A DNA stretch of 64,000 bases from Styela clava (Eukaryota > Chordata > Ascidiacea > Stolidobranchia > Styelidae), in assembly GCF_964204865.1 (NCBI RefSeq), contig NC_135252.1, positions 10,499,383 through 10,563,382 of the forward strand, given 5' to 3'. The position numbers and the translations under genes are program-made. Every line of letters begins with the position of its first letter. The stretch's first letter is position 1. Under the pieces are notes generated by a model. The model did no database searches. It saw nothing but the letters and a program-made list of their open reading frames with translations, and was not told the origin of the DNA. Below are positions 10,717 through 23,500 of this stretch, piece by piece.

Positions 10717-13700
10717 TTAAGATGAAATCAAATTATCAATGTCGGATATTATTTTCTGTGTTTCTTCAAGTGAAACTTCGCCATTAAAAGATTTCGATTT
10801 TGCTTCTGGATTGTGAAAGCTACTATTTTTGACATCGCGAAGTAAAGCTGTTTCTTCTGCTCTAGAGTCAGACACGTCTTCAGTCATGCTACTATTCAGA
10901 AAGCGGGTGTGGATAACATGATCTCGAAGTGAATTCCTGCGCACTGGGGCTTGAGAAAATCGCTTGACTTTTTCCATAACGCTACCGGTCGAAGCATCTC
11001 CATTATTTTCACATACAGACAGGGGTCGAGCAGGCGCAACTCGGTACATTTCGGGCATTTCGCAAGGTACACAGGAACTGCTTGAAATGGATGATGACGA
11101 ACCGTTGTTGGAATGATGGGATCTAGGTAAATTGTTAGAGGGCGGAAGGTAAGGGCGTGATAAGACGGGTCTTGTTTGTGATTGAGTTGTAGGGATGTCA
11201 TTTGTAGTTTGTTGTTGTGAACGATACATATCGCGCCAGTCACCTTCTTCCGGAAAGTAATGCTTCTGTGAGTTCTGACTTTGATAATATGAGGGAGAAT
11301 ACATTTGTTGTTTCGAGTATTGTGCTGTTGGATAAGACTGTCCATATGTTGGATATTCATGTTGATTGTAAGATTCGCAAGAATACATGGATGATTGATC
11401 CCCTGTGTCCAAAACTATACGAAGTGGCTGAGTTTCACTAATGGTCTCTAAACCACAATTGTCGAAATTACCAGCCCCGTATCTTCCAGGCAACGAATTT
11501 GTAGTTGGAACGAATTGCTGTTGATCTGCATAATTGTGGTTTGAGAGTGCAGTATTATCGCTAGTTTCGCTTCCGGCATCACTGTATATGAAACTGTCAT
11601 GTTCCCCATGGATATCTGCGAAGAAAAGGGAAATTTAGGATCAAATACCTCATGAGATAAGTTTATTGGTTAGTTGTGATATATCAATCGGGGGTAATTA
11701 TTATTATATGTAAATAAACTATACGCGTGTATAACCTAATTCATATACGACAATATTTTTCAAATACACTGGGCTGAAATACATCTAGCTTAACTACTTA
11801 AGAGTAATGTGAAGTGACGTGGTACTATATCATATTATGAATGTTTTTTTTCTAAATACCAACTGCCGTTACTTACCACAATGTGCTACAACAGGCATCC
11901 AACATTCATCTGAATGACCATATTTTCTACACGAAATGGTACATCTTGGTCCCAATTCATTCAGATACCCACTGCAGTATTGTAAGTTACTTTCAGATGG
12001 AGTTTGTGTTCCTTGAATATCTGGAAGTGAATCAGTTTGTATCAGAATAGACGAAGATGGATGAGACACGTATGACTTGAAGTATGTAAATGAAATGATG
12101 GATATCCATTTTATAATTGCTTACCCTTTTCTCCACCGTAACTATCGCTGTCTTTATCACTTTCCCCCTTTCCGCTGTCTCTATCGGTGTGTGTTGTTGT
12201 AACAGGTTGGAGTTGATTTACGCCGTTCTAAAGCAAATAATAGAATTATGACAGCAATGTTGGATGCCTACGAATAAGAATAATTGAAAAAAAAATGTGA
12301 ATACTCGTAAAGAAAATAAATCATTTGTCTCTTTGTAGATTTATGTATCGCATCGGAGCTCTTCAATATTTAGTTCTTTTTTTTGATTACCTATAAAATT
12401 ATTACCTTTTTAGAATATGAAAATGTACTGAATGTTGGTCCTCCTCTTTCAGTTGTTGCGTATTTTGTATTCGTGGAAGTATTTTTCTCCAATTTTCCAT
12501 TTGCAAGTGTCATAGATCTGCATAAAAACACAATATTTTCATACGCTATAGACAACGGGCAATTCAGTTACCGTATATCAGAAAAAAGGTCTACGAATAT
12601 TCGGTTGTTAAAGCAACGTCTCGAACTCAAAGTGCAAGAATTGTATGATTTTTTGACATGTACCTGCTTCGGTTGATTTCCATTGCTCGGCCGAAGTGAA
12701 TGTCTTTTGTTGTGGTCACTCCTGGGGTTGACACTACCACTACCTCATCAACACTGCCAATTTGTGACATGCTACTTTTGCTTGCACAGTTAACAGCGCG
12801 TCCGGACTTTGTTTCAGCAGCACGGCAGTTATAAGTACGAATTTCCTGAATAGAATAACATTGTATTTTCACTATAAATATGTTTTTTTAGTTTCAAGCC
12901 TATGCCCAAATTACGAGATATGAAATGATTTTTATGTAAGTTAACCGATACATATATTCATTATTCTTATAGCTTTTAAAATAAATAGACCATAATTATA
13001 TTCCCAATTTTAATCGTCTGGATGGTGAAAACTATAGCATTTTGCGTTACCTTATTTTCTTTTCTGCATTTGATGACAATACAAGCCAAAACAAGAAGAA
13101 GTATGACGGTGGCTGATGCCAAAGTCGCAAGAACGATTACGGTAATTTTACTCGACTCTCTCGCTTCGTCTGAATCAGCATAGTTAGGTATGATAGATGC
13201 AAGAGGAACATCAGTAACTTTTATAATCAATCGTGTCTGCGCTTCTTGTGGAGGATTTCCCTTGTCTCGTGCCTGCAATTTTTAACATATTAGTATTATT
13301 ACCAAATCATGAAAATTCAAATGTCAAAATGTAATGAAACATGAAATAGGCAACAATGTGCCTATAACCTAAGATCTCAGCTAATTTTCAGGAGTGTATG
13401 GGTTTTTATAGAACAGAAATTAGCCTTGAACTGTAATTATAGTTTTAGAGTCAACTGACCTTAATTACAAGAGTATGTTCTCCTAGAAGTTCTGTAAGCT
13501 TATTGCTTGAGTTCAACCTTAAACTCCCTGTCACCGGATCGATCAAAAATTTAAATGGCGGTTTGGCGCCATCTTCTAATGCAATAGAATACCAAACTTT
13601 GGCGTTATTCCCAGCGTCGCGGTCGATAGTCTGAAACAAATAAGAGTCAATCACTATAAGTTCCTTAAAGGTGAAGTTAAAATATTATTTGTGTATAAGT

Positions 13701-16700
13701 TGCAAATATACAAACGTTGAAACGTATTGATATATAATTGAAAATTATTTCAAGTTTTTGTCATATGACAAACATCTGCACGTAATGCAATTTAATACCT
13801 TGATCCTTATGATAGGGTGATCCTCCAAAATTGTTGCATATGCTGTCATGTTTTCAACTCCTGGGTTTGTAAATTCAGGTTTATGGTCGTTGACATCAGT
13901 CACTTTCACAAGGAGAGTAAGGTTGGTCTTGTGTGGCGGTTCGCCCATGTCTTGAGCGGTCACAATGAGCTGTTAGTATAATATAATAACGATTAGTTAT
14001 ATAGTATTGTCGATATATGATTAGTGATACATATATGGTCCGATTTATGTTCTACTTTGAAGTAGGCTCACAAATAGGGCAATGTAAAAGAGGGTTCGTG
14101 TATAACGTATTCAACCAACTAATGCAGAACAGTATTCAGTATTTACCCTCCAAAGTCTCTTCATTTCGTAGTCAAGCCTTCCAACTAAGGTCAGTTTCCC
14201 AGATTTTGAGTCGATGGCAAAAACTGCTCCGCCTCCAGTAAGAGAATAGCGAACTTGGCCATTTCTGGAATCGGCGAACTTTCCATCCTGAAAAATATTT
14301 ATAATTCTTAGAATTCAAAGTATTGATCGTGTTGTTGGCACTTGAAGATTTACGGTAACCGTTTACTTTAGATGCTATAAATAGCGGTTATGGCGCATAT
14401 TATCATACCACATACACATGAAAAACACATTGGACAAATTGGCTAATCTAACATTAATAGAAACCGTACAGTACAAACCTTGGTTTTTATCAGAGCTGGT
14501 GTATTTAATGAGTCTTCGTCGTATGCAGTCACTGTGGTGATATAACTTCCAATTTGAGTATTTTCAGAGAGGGTGAAGGATTTCTGACTTGATCTGAACT
14601 GCGGCTTGTGATCGTTTGCATCCAATATAACAACAGACACGTTTTTCTCTGAGCATCTGTAGAAGATTGTCAAAGTTATTCAATATTTTTTAATATGTTG
14701 AAATTTCAGGTTACTTAATATATATATATATATAATTAGGTAACTTTAGATGACTTGAAAACTTACTTTTTTGAATTTCCGTTGTCACAAGCTGTAATTC
14801 TAATGGTGTATCGATCCTGTGTCTCTCTATCCATCCTCGCATTCGTTGCGATTAAGTTGCCCGACTTCAGAATAAAGTTGTCGCTAACAAAAGATCCTGG
14901 TGGTTTTCGAGATATTTGGCGGGAACCAGCGGCTTGTAATCCGGCTAAGCCAGAATGGGTAGACCGATCAATTTCTGTTGTTAACTTCAAGGTTACTCGT
15001 CCGCTTTCTCCACTGTCAGCGTCGGTTGCACTAACATGTGCTACATATGTCCCAAGTTGTGCATCTTCTGGTACATAAGCTGTTTATAAGTTACATTTAG
15101 GAGATTAATTCAACAAGTTCACTATTACACGTTAGATGTAAGTAAGAAGTGTATGTCAGACTCTAGTGCTAAAACACGGTGATTGATTGATTTCATATTT
15201 TAAAACTTGGATTTTATCTGAACGTGGGGGTTATATATTTTTACATAATCAAATCTACCTGCTTTGTCTTCTCCTTTTAAAATGATGTTAACGTGAATTC
15301 TTGGTGGATTATCATTAACATCCACTATTTGAATCATCAAAACAGTTTTTCCAGTTTTGCTTCCTCCGTCTTCTTTTGCCGCCTGATCTCTTGCACCAAT
15401 CACAATTCGAAGGCTGTTAATTGTAAATAGCATTATTGTTGGGTAAACGGAGAAACTAGGAATCGGAATTAAGATTATAAAGATTAATAACATACTTTTT
15501 TCTAACTTCTCTGTCTAATGGTTCAAGCAATTTTACTGCTCCTGTTTCTGGTTCCACTGTGATGAGATTTTGTACAGTAACAGAATTTCCTGCTTTAGGG
15601 ATGAAGTAGCGAACTTTTCCAAAACGACCAGAATCAGCATCGCGAGCAACGACTGTGGTTATAACGTGACCAGCTGGAAGGTTCTCCCTAAGCTCCAAGT
15701 TATAGACCTAAAATGAAAAAAAATGGATTCGATGTTAGAATGATAATTGTCAAATATGTATTATTTCGCATATACGAGCATGCAAGAGCAACTGAGATAT
15801 TTGTGGGACTGGTATATTACCGGTTTGTATGAAAACTATTGATTTACTCACCCTACTGGTTGAGCTGGTTGGTACGGAATTTAAATGTAATACTTTTAAA
15901 TACGTATATTTCACAACACAATTTCTCACCGATTCGTCAAACTTCGGGTAATTATCATTTGCATCAAGTACGTTGATTCGAAGAAAAACTTGACTCGATC
16001 TTGGAGCAGGAGATCCCCTATCTTTTGCTGTCAAAGTCAAGTCGAAGGTGGTCGTGTCTTCATAATCTACAAAGGTTATTAATTTGAGCGTCTTATTATA
16101 AAGAACACGAGTAAATCGGCATACCAGAAAGGTTTTCTTAAAGCAAGAATTCTATTCCTGAAGTTACTTTTGTTTGACACACGATTGAGTGTTTTGAAAA
16201 CGTCTTATTTACGCACCACATTCGATCAAAACAAAATTTGTGCTATAGGGGACATGAACTTCTCATCGTCAAATTCACGCTCATGAAAGTCGCCATATAA
16301 CCATTTTCATATTTGGGACTTTCAATTATGCATGAGGTAAATGGCAGACTCCATGCGAATATTATGACGAAGGTTGATTCAACTAACGGTAATAGACACA
16401 AATGACAAATTGAGTGAGCTAAGCCGATTTTCTCTGACTAACACAACCAGCTAATCTCAACTATCAAAAGAATGCCATACACCCGTGAAGACCTATGCTA
16501 TCTGTGATCTATTTTCTTTGAAACGTCTTCTACAGTACGTTTATACATTGTGGCTTTTGTATTTAATTAAGTTATTTGTCCATACCTAGACTCGATACGA
16601 TGACCAGTTCCAAGTGAGCTGCTCCAGTATCGTCCTTGTATTGATTCAGTCCAAAATGATCGTTTCGTGATATAGAATAATGTATCATCGCATTTTCATC

Positions 16701-17575
16701 TATATAAAAAAGCAAAATATTATATTTCTGTACTGACATAGTAATAATGCATAATATTTGGAACAAATCATACTTATATCTTCGTCGCTCGCCAAATATT
16801 GATCCAAGCTGATTTTAGTTAGTTCAGGTGTATCTTCGCTTATGTTGAGAGAGAAAATGCGATCGCCCCCAGTTTTTGGAAATTTAGGGGCGTGGTCATT
16901 GACGTCAGTTACAACCAGCTCAAAATCCTGCAGCCGAAAGTGGGCTTGGGGCATCATTGCAGTCTGTAAAGAATATATAAAACTATATTTCCTCTGTGTA
17001 TTGCTCAGATAAATTCCAACAAGCACATGGGTTACATAAAGGTATCCCGTGGCTGTGTATCTCCAGCGTTGGAAGAGTTTCAATTTAATATGGGAGATTT
17101 TGAAATTCGAGAATGATGAAATACAGTTAAATTAATTGTTTCACTGGCTAGAACGCCAATATTGTACACGTAGATATTAAGATAGTTTCTACAAGATTAA
17201 TACCTGAAGCAATATGACGCATTCTAGTTCTGGGTCATTTCCACATTCAGTTTCTCGATCTACTGGTTGATTAACAGTTATAACTCCCGTTTGTCGGTTG
17301 ATTTTCAGCCATTTTCCTTCGGATGCAATTTCTTTATGTCCGGCTATCATTCTTTGTCCAAGTATTTCAAAAGTTCTTCCAGTTAGTTCTGCTGCTCTGA
17401 CACTGAACAGTTCAGCTAATTTTGCTACCACCGTTCCAGGCTCTTGCTCTTCTGGAAAGTCTATTCTGTATTTTCCACTTCCAGGTTGAGAGGCACAAAG
17501 TCTTGGAATGCACACAACTAAAACTAAAGCATAAGCTAGAACGCTCCTACATCTCGTCAGGCCAAATGACCTCAT
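10717..17575 (-). CDS. PCDH: Delta-type protocadherin (six cadherin repeats, one TM helix)
   Basis: This is a calcium-dependent cell-adhesion receptor at the plasma membrane. Coding exons on the minus strand: 17575-17204, 16963-16774, 16699-16586, 16066-15930, 15707-15496, 15413-15259, 15079-14767, 14656-14479, 14287-14147, 13969-13799, 13630-13460, 13272-13051, 12845-12664, a probable microexon 12427-12406, alternative exons 12227-12125 and 12075-11877, and a last exon 11615-10717. Splice phases agree from the start through 12664. The translation shows a signal peptide, six EC repeats with DVNDHAP, DANDNYP, DVNDNPP, DANDHKP and DVNDHKP linkers, and a protocadherin-type Cys pair in EC1. A TM helix (ITVIVLATLASATVILLLVL) follows. 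The tail contains CTISCRKYGHSDECWMP, a conserved delta-protocadherin motif. The ATG at 17575 is preceded by a 5'UTR splice acceptor at 17585. The length, about 1,200 residues, is normal for the family. Confidence 0.93.
11877..12075 (-). CDS. Protocadherin tail exon B (GHSDECWMP motif), phase 0 to 1
   Basis: This 199-nt exon is entered at phase 0 and left at phase 1 through a near-perfect donor, TGTG|GTAAGT. It encodes CTISCRKYGHSDECWMP, the cysteine-containing tail motif of delta protocadherins. It splices in frame to the last exon. Joining exon A directly to it shifts the frame and ends in TGA after 14 codons. Confidence 0.85.
12125..12227 (-). CDS. Protocadherin tail exon A (RDSGKGESDKDSDS), phase 0 to 1
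   Basis: This 103-nt exon is open in only one frame, entered at phase 0 and left at phase 1. It encodes the acidic/serine segment RDSGKGESDKDSDS seen in delta-protocadherin tails. The acceptor is TTTAG| and the donor AAAAGG|GTAAGC. It joins in frame to the last exon (entry phase 1) but not to the exon immediately downstream. Confidence 0.7.
12406..12427 (-). CDS. Candidate 22-nt microexon of the protocadherin tail
   Basis: Exon 12845-12664 ends in phase 2, but both following tail exons need phase 0 entry. A 22-nt segment bounded by CAG| and |GTAATA repairs the frame exactly and encodes STFSYSKK including the split codon. The donor is good; the pyrimidine tract before the acceptor is weak. 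Skipping it gives a stop within a few codons into one downstream exon and within about a dozen into the other. It was inferred from phase arithmetic, not from expression. Confidence 0.4.
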
Positions 17576-20500
17576 ACTTTCCACCTAAAAATAAAAGTGA
17601 AAGATCTTCCTTGTTACTCAAGAACTTGACTTGATTACTTGAGAATTATAATCGCACGAGGCGAAGAAATCTATTGTGTAAGTCTATACCCAATTTATTC
17701 GCGTAAAAGTACTTTGCTAATGTCACAGCGGGAGTCGATTTATTCGATTATTCCGGTTCGTTAAATGTATTCAAGCGCGAGAGCAATATCAAAGTTTTGA
17801 ACCAATACCGTGTCACATTTTTATAATCTCTTTAAGGCGGATAATTGGTGCGATAGTATCGGCCAGCGGGATAGAAATGTTAGGAGCCGTAACTAGCGGG
17901 AAGCAGACACGGGACGCAGACATAAGTTTCACTTTTTACACAATGATACATTCCACAAAACGATGGAATGTATGATCAATTCGAAAAACGTACGATACTG
18001 AAAATCACTCTATTTATTATACACGATAACAACCCTAATTTGTCGTCCGTAGTCCTGTTTTGGGATGCAATTCATAAAAAAAAAACGACTGGAAACGTGT
18101 AGCCATTGCCTATTATACTATTCTGAACTATTCTCGTTTTCTTATACACTCCTTCTATTAAAACGAAGGAGGACAAATTATACCCGAATCAACATTGCCA
18201 GACCACATGAGATAAATAATGCATAAAAACTATGTCGCTACTTCGTGCTATCACAGGACTTGTCTTGGCAATCTGGCATCCATACTCAATCGATGCGATG
18301 TACTGGTGAGAAAACCAATTAATTAAGGCTGAATTAAAACAATGAGGAGGCATCGATCACCCACTCTATTGTAATATTGAAACTTTACTGTTGAAAACGT
18401 GATGTGAAATTTGCGAAAGTTGTATGTTAACAACATGCCTGAACATTTTGCATCACAATTTATTTCTTTGCGATATTTTAAGATAATTCGAACGAAAAAA
18501 TGGAGATCTTAGTTCGATATGGAATTACTCCAAGACCATGCCTGACAACAAATCGATTGATCCCGAAGTCAAGTTTTCGTGTTCATTACAGACTTTTCGA
18601 CAAATGATATTAAACCATCGATTTTTAAGAAAACGTATAGTTGATCGAGTTCAAAAATTCGGATTAAGCTCTTGTACCCTTTAACTTTGCATACAGGCAG
18701 ACTGAAAATGACTAAAAATCTCGAACTGTCTTTTCCACATTTTTCATAGTTCGTTATCTGTCTTTATAATCATATAAATTAATAAAATTATTCCTGACTT
18801 GCCCTGCATTACTGACCAACTTCAAGTGAAGAAACGATGGTTTAGTAAATGAAATATTATAAACTAATTGGTAAGAAGGCGGTTTGCAAACGAACACCTC
18901 CAACACGCGCAAGTATATTAATATTGTGTGAATTCAAATTGCCACCTTGCTCAAAAACAAACACAAAAGAACTAATTATTTAATTACTCTGCTAATTTAT
19001 TATTGAGATTATGAAACGCGCCAATTTAAAACTGACACGCGCCGCTTAGCACGTTAACTTGAAGGCGTCTGTTCGCCCACCTTTTATTGCATTGTTAGTT
19101 TGCTGGTAATTATATTAATTGCTATATTGTCCCTGCTTTTATTCAAGTTCAATATGACGATAAATTGTTCCAGCCCAATAAAATTAGCATGCGGCATACC
19201 GCTTTTGCAATGTATTAATATTAGAATGAGCACAAAAAGTCAGTTATCTACAACAAGTAATATTGCTGTATAACGAACGAATAATTTTTTCGTTTTTACA
19301 ATTTTGTAGGTACCATCAAACTGTCTTATGCTATTGGGTTGTTTCAACAAAGGTAGAAAACGTAGGAATATATCGTATTTTCATTTCAGATCTCTTTTAA
19401 TTGTTTCGTTTTATATTCTCAGATTCAGAATCTTTTTGCATTTCTATCCATTGCTGGAACATAAGAATTTACCGCATATCCCAATACTGTTCTGATGTTT
19501 AATTATAAACTGAAGTATACATTATGCAAAATGAAGTTTCGGAATTGCTCCAGAATTAATTCCGTTTTCGCTTAAAGGCAATTTGTAACTTTTAAAACTT
19601 TTACACGTGCCATGGAGGTCAACAGTGAGTCCCGCATTACGTCAATTTATGGGTTTATAACGCTAACTCGTTAGATCACACTTAATTGGAAACGAAAATA
19701 ATCAAATAATTTTTCAAAATTATTCCGAATATTTATTTTATGTTTGAGTATGATATGACATGTAATCACGATGACGTGACATTCAGTAGCCAATGCGATC
19801 GATGCGTAAGATTCTGCGTTCAATATTACAATGTACTCTATATATTCTAGGCCCTTGTTCTTTGTATAACTTATAAAAGAAAGTTGTTCCTGTTTTAATA
19901 GGCTTGAAAGGACGCATTGGGTTTCAGATAAAAATGTTCGATCTACGGCCTGACCCCTGCGGTGCTTTAAAACATTGTACAAGTATGAATTTTTGCTAGA
20001 ACAAGTTGCAAAGGAGCAGTGTTTGGCCAGATATGTAATTAAAATCCTGTATCGCCTTTATCGTCGTTTCACGACATGTCACTCACAAAACCTCCCGGGA
20101 CAAAAATCTGTGACATATCGCAGAAGTGTACGTCACCCGACCTTATTTTATTAGATTATAACTCAATATCAGAAGTCTGCTTGATATCGAATATAGAAAT
20201 TAGGACACGTACTGAATTAGTTTCCACGAAATTTCCCTTTAACTAAGTCTTCAATCTCAAATTTAATTATAGCGCCAGTATGTAAGATGAATATCAGTCC
20301 CTCAGCAGTTCGGCTGTCAATTATTTAAGTAACTATACTCTTTGCCTAGAAATAGCTGTAACCGAATAATTCTAAATTTCACAATTTTTTTGCGCTCAAT
20401 TTCGACTAATATAATTTGAACAACTTTAAATGTAAAATGTCATTCAATACGTATCAGCAAGTATTTTATGTTTGATATGAACCAAAATATTTGTACATTG

Positions 20501-23500
20501 TTAGTTATAGTAATTTCATTAAAATTCTATTAATTAAAATACACATAGCCTATGTTTTGTACAATTGACATCCTTTAAATACTTCAACTCATTGACACGA
20601 CAATCCAAATTATCTTAGTATGGCATACTTCCCTACTTATTACCACGAAATCGTTTTCTTAACAGCATCATGAGTAACTTATTCCTTTTTACTGTCTTAT
20701 TAATTACATTTTTCAAGTGATCTCGTCGAGGGGCTTTTGAGTATCGTTCGAAAAACTAAATTAAAAACGTTATGTACGCGACAGCTCTTGAAATTGTTAA
20801 GCATGTCTTACGCAAACAGAACAGATATATTACGTGTTGTCTCACGGGGTTGCATACTTGTTGATTTGGCGATTTTCCACAATATACCAGGTAAGATTCC
20901 AAATGACATTATTCTGAATGAACGTTTACGTAGTTATTTGAATTTCTCCCTTCAATTAGGTATACATCGAGCAATAATGCACAAAACACTATGAAATGAC
21001 TCTGAAGTCTAAACACTAAGTGTAAAAAAACAATACAATTATATGCCTAAACTGTAGTCTTTAAACGCAGAAAAGAAATATAAACTCATTTTATTTCTAT
21101 TTATATATCTAACTCTCCATCACTGATACACTGTAACTTTGAATAGCTTGTAAACTTAAGCATCCTGTTTTAATACAACTACTGTTTCAACGAAAAAGAT
21201 TACAGTAGATTGAAAGTGTTACAAATATCTTGATTACGTTTGAAGGGTCTTTCTTCTTTTTTTTCAACTTATCGCTCTTCTTCCTTTAATGCTTTCCATA
21301 ATCCGCGTTTAAAGATATAATGCAACATTAGCGCATCAATAATGTCGGATTTTATCAGGCATAGATAAGAGGTTTAATCGGATCAAGGGCGGACTCCCGC
21401 GAACAAGACGAAAGATTCACCATTGTCTTGGTTTTAATGATAGATTGATAGCGGGATTTGCTATTCAAGTTCTCATCCGATACTTCGCTCCAATTTATTC
21501 TGCTGCAAGAATAATAGCCCACAGCTGTATAGTACAGAAAGTGGGAGTGAATTAAAATAATCGCAGAGACACACTTTTGCTTAATATTTTAATTGTTATT
21601 GTTATACGCTGTGCTAATTTGTTAATGTTGAATATATCAAAAGATGTGGAGCGTAAGTAATATCTAGGATGTGAAGTTTTGATTGTCTTTGTGATGCAAT
21701 GAAAAAAATTCATAATACTACATTATCTAAGAATTGCTAGGTCAACTACGTGCATGCCCTGAATAAATGAAATACCACATACTAAGATTTTATAATTTTT
21801 ATCCCAGATTAGTATATATATTATTATCAAAATATATCGAATATTTTCCACAAATTGGTAGTTGCTACATACATTCTCAATTCAGATTCATACGCATGGA
21901 ATGTACGGATTAGTATTGCGATACTTGAAGGAAGTGGTTTGGATCATCCCTTCGAGTAGGGAGAACGCCCTTATGCCGGTCAGCAAATGTATGGTAATAG
22001 TAAGCAAAACAGATGTGTGGGTAATCCAGTAATTGATATATTTTCCAATAGCCATATAATATGATTTAGTACTTCCTTCATTATCAAATTGGTTCCCAAG
22101 ATTGCACGGTTGCAAATCTGAGAGTCAATTTCAAATATAGTTTCTTAGTGCGTGTTGCCAATATTGCCGAATCGATAGCTAAGAAGCAAATCTTGTCATT
22201 GCTTTAAATCGGTTTATTTATTTTCAAAATATAGTAACCAATGTTGAAAAGCATAATATACGGAATGAACGGTGACAGAACGGTGGTATTCAAGATTAGA
22301 AAATAGACATATCTTGTTGATGATTACCAACTAATTGAATTGACTAAACATACTATGCAAATATGAAGATTAAACTCGGAAGTTGTGTACTTTGACCGAG
22401 TAATGCGGTATGATCATTTCAAATTTTGGAAAGAGATATTGACGGAAAATTAACCTCTTTTCAAATATAGTTAAATTTATGTAAAAGGTTGATCTCTAAG
22501 TATAACATTGAGTACACAACCTCAATTTCACGGACATTTAGATTATACGCACGTTCCGTGAACAATTACTCATTTGTAATGCTCCAATTGCGTGAACATG
22601 CGTGTAATGATGCATCTCTGCAGCATTACAGCATTAAGAAGGAAATGGAAACGATTTGGAATCAATTTTATACAAATTAACCTTGTTCCTATGAAATTAT
22701 TCTACACCAATGCTTTGAAAATATATGGAAGAACTCATATTTTCTTGCTTTTAGTTCTTTCGAACAAACATATCACGACACGTAATATCATACATTACAC
22801 CAGGCAAAGTACAATTGAAGATTAAAAAATTATCGGACGCATAAGTTGGAGCAACTGTTAAAAATTTCGTTTATATTTTGCCACTTTCCACGATTTATCC
22901 CTCTTGTTCTTTTACTTGATCGCACTAAATATTGTTGACATAAATATTAAATTCATCATTTGAAAATGGAGGTATTAGTCGATCGATGGCTGAAACGCAC
23001 TCATATTTTGTACCGAGGGACGGCATGCCATTTGTTCATTGAAATAAATGAGACAGCTAATTACTTATGCCATAACTGGACGATGCATGCTTATAAAAAA
23101 CGTCATAGTGATGACAATAACTGGGGTAGCTTCTTTCTTTTATACCCACAACGCACGTACTAACACCAAGTTCCCATCCAATATTTTTTTTCTTGTGATT
23201 ATTTGTAAATTATCTCAGTACCAACATGTAACCAAAACGCGCGATTATTATGTCTTGAAAACTTTTTTTGTACAACGAAATATCATTAAATTAAATATAT
23301 TATCTGATAGCAAAGTGGGAATGAATATACCTCAGAATCTGCGTTTTATTCTTCCAACACGGTGGTCGATATAAACGTCAAGGCCTAAAACCCCCATTAA
23401 AGACCTCAAAATACAAATAGCTGACCCGAAATACAAAAACATCAATATTTTCGAAACTTCACAAATTCGCGTGATAAAATTGGTAAAATCCCGGCGCCGA

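Noticed and set aside
10896-11360. 154-codon minus-strand frame in the last protocadherin exon
   Set aside because: It is a second frame within the same strand and exon. The frame used is fixed by the upstream splice phase and ends at 10717.
12383-12676. 97-codon plus-strand frame
   Set aside because: It has no recognisable domain, and overlaps protocadherin tail introns and exon edges on the other strand.
14755-15078. 107-codon plus-strand frame
   Set aside because: It is the antisense shadow of a protocadherin exon (15079-14767) that has clear EC-repeat content, splice sites and phase agreement.
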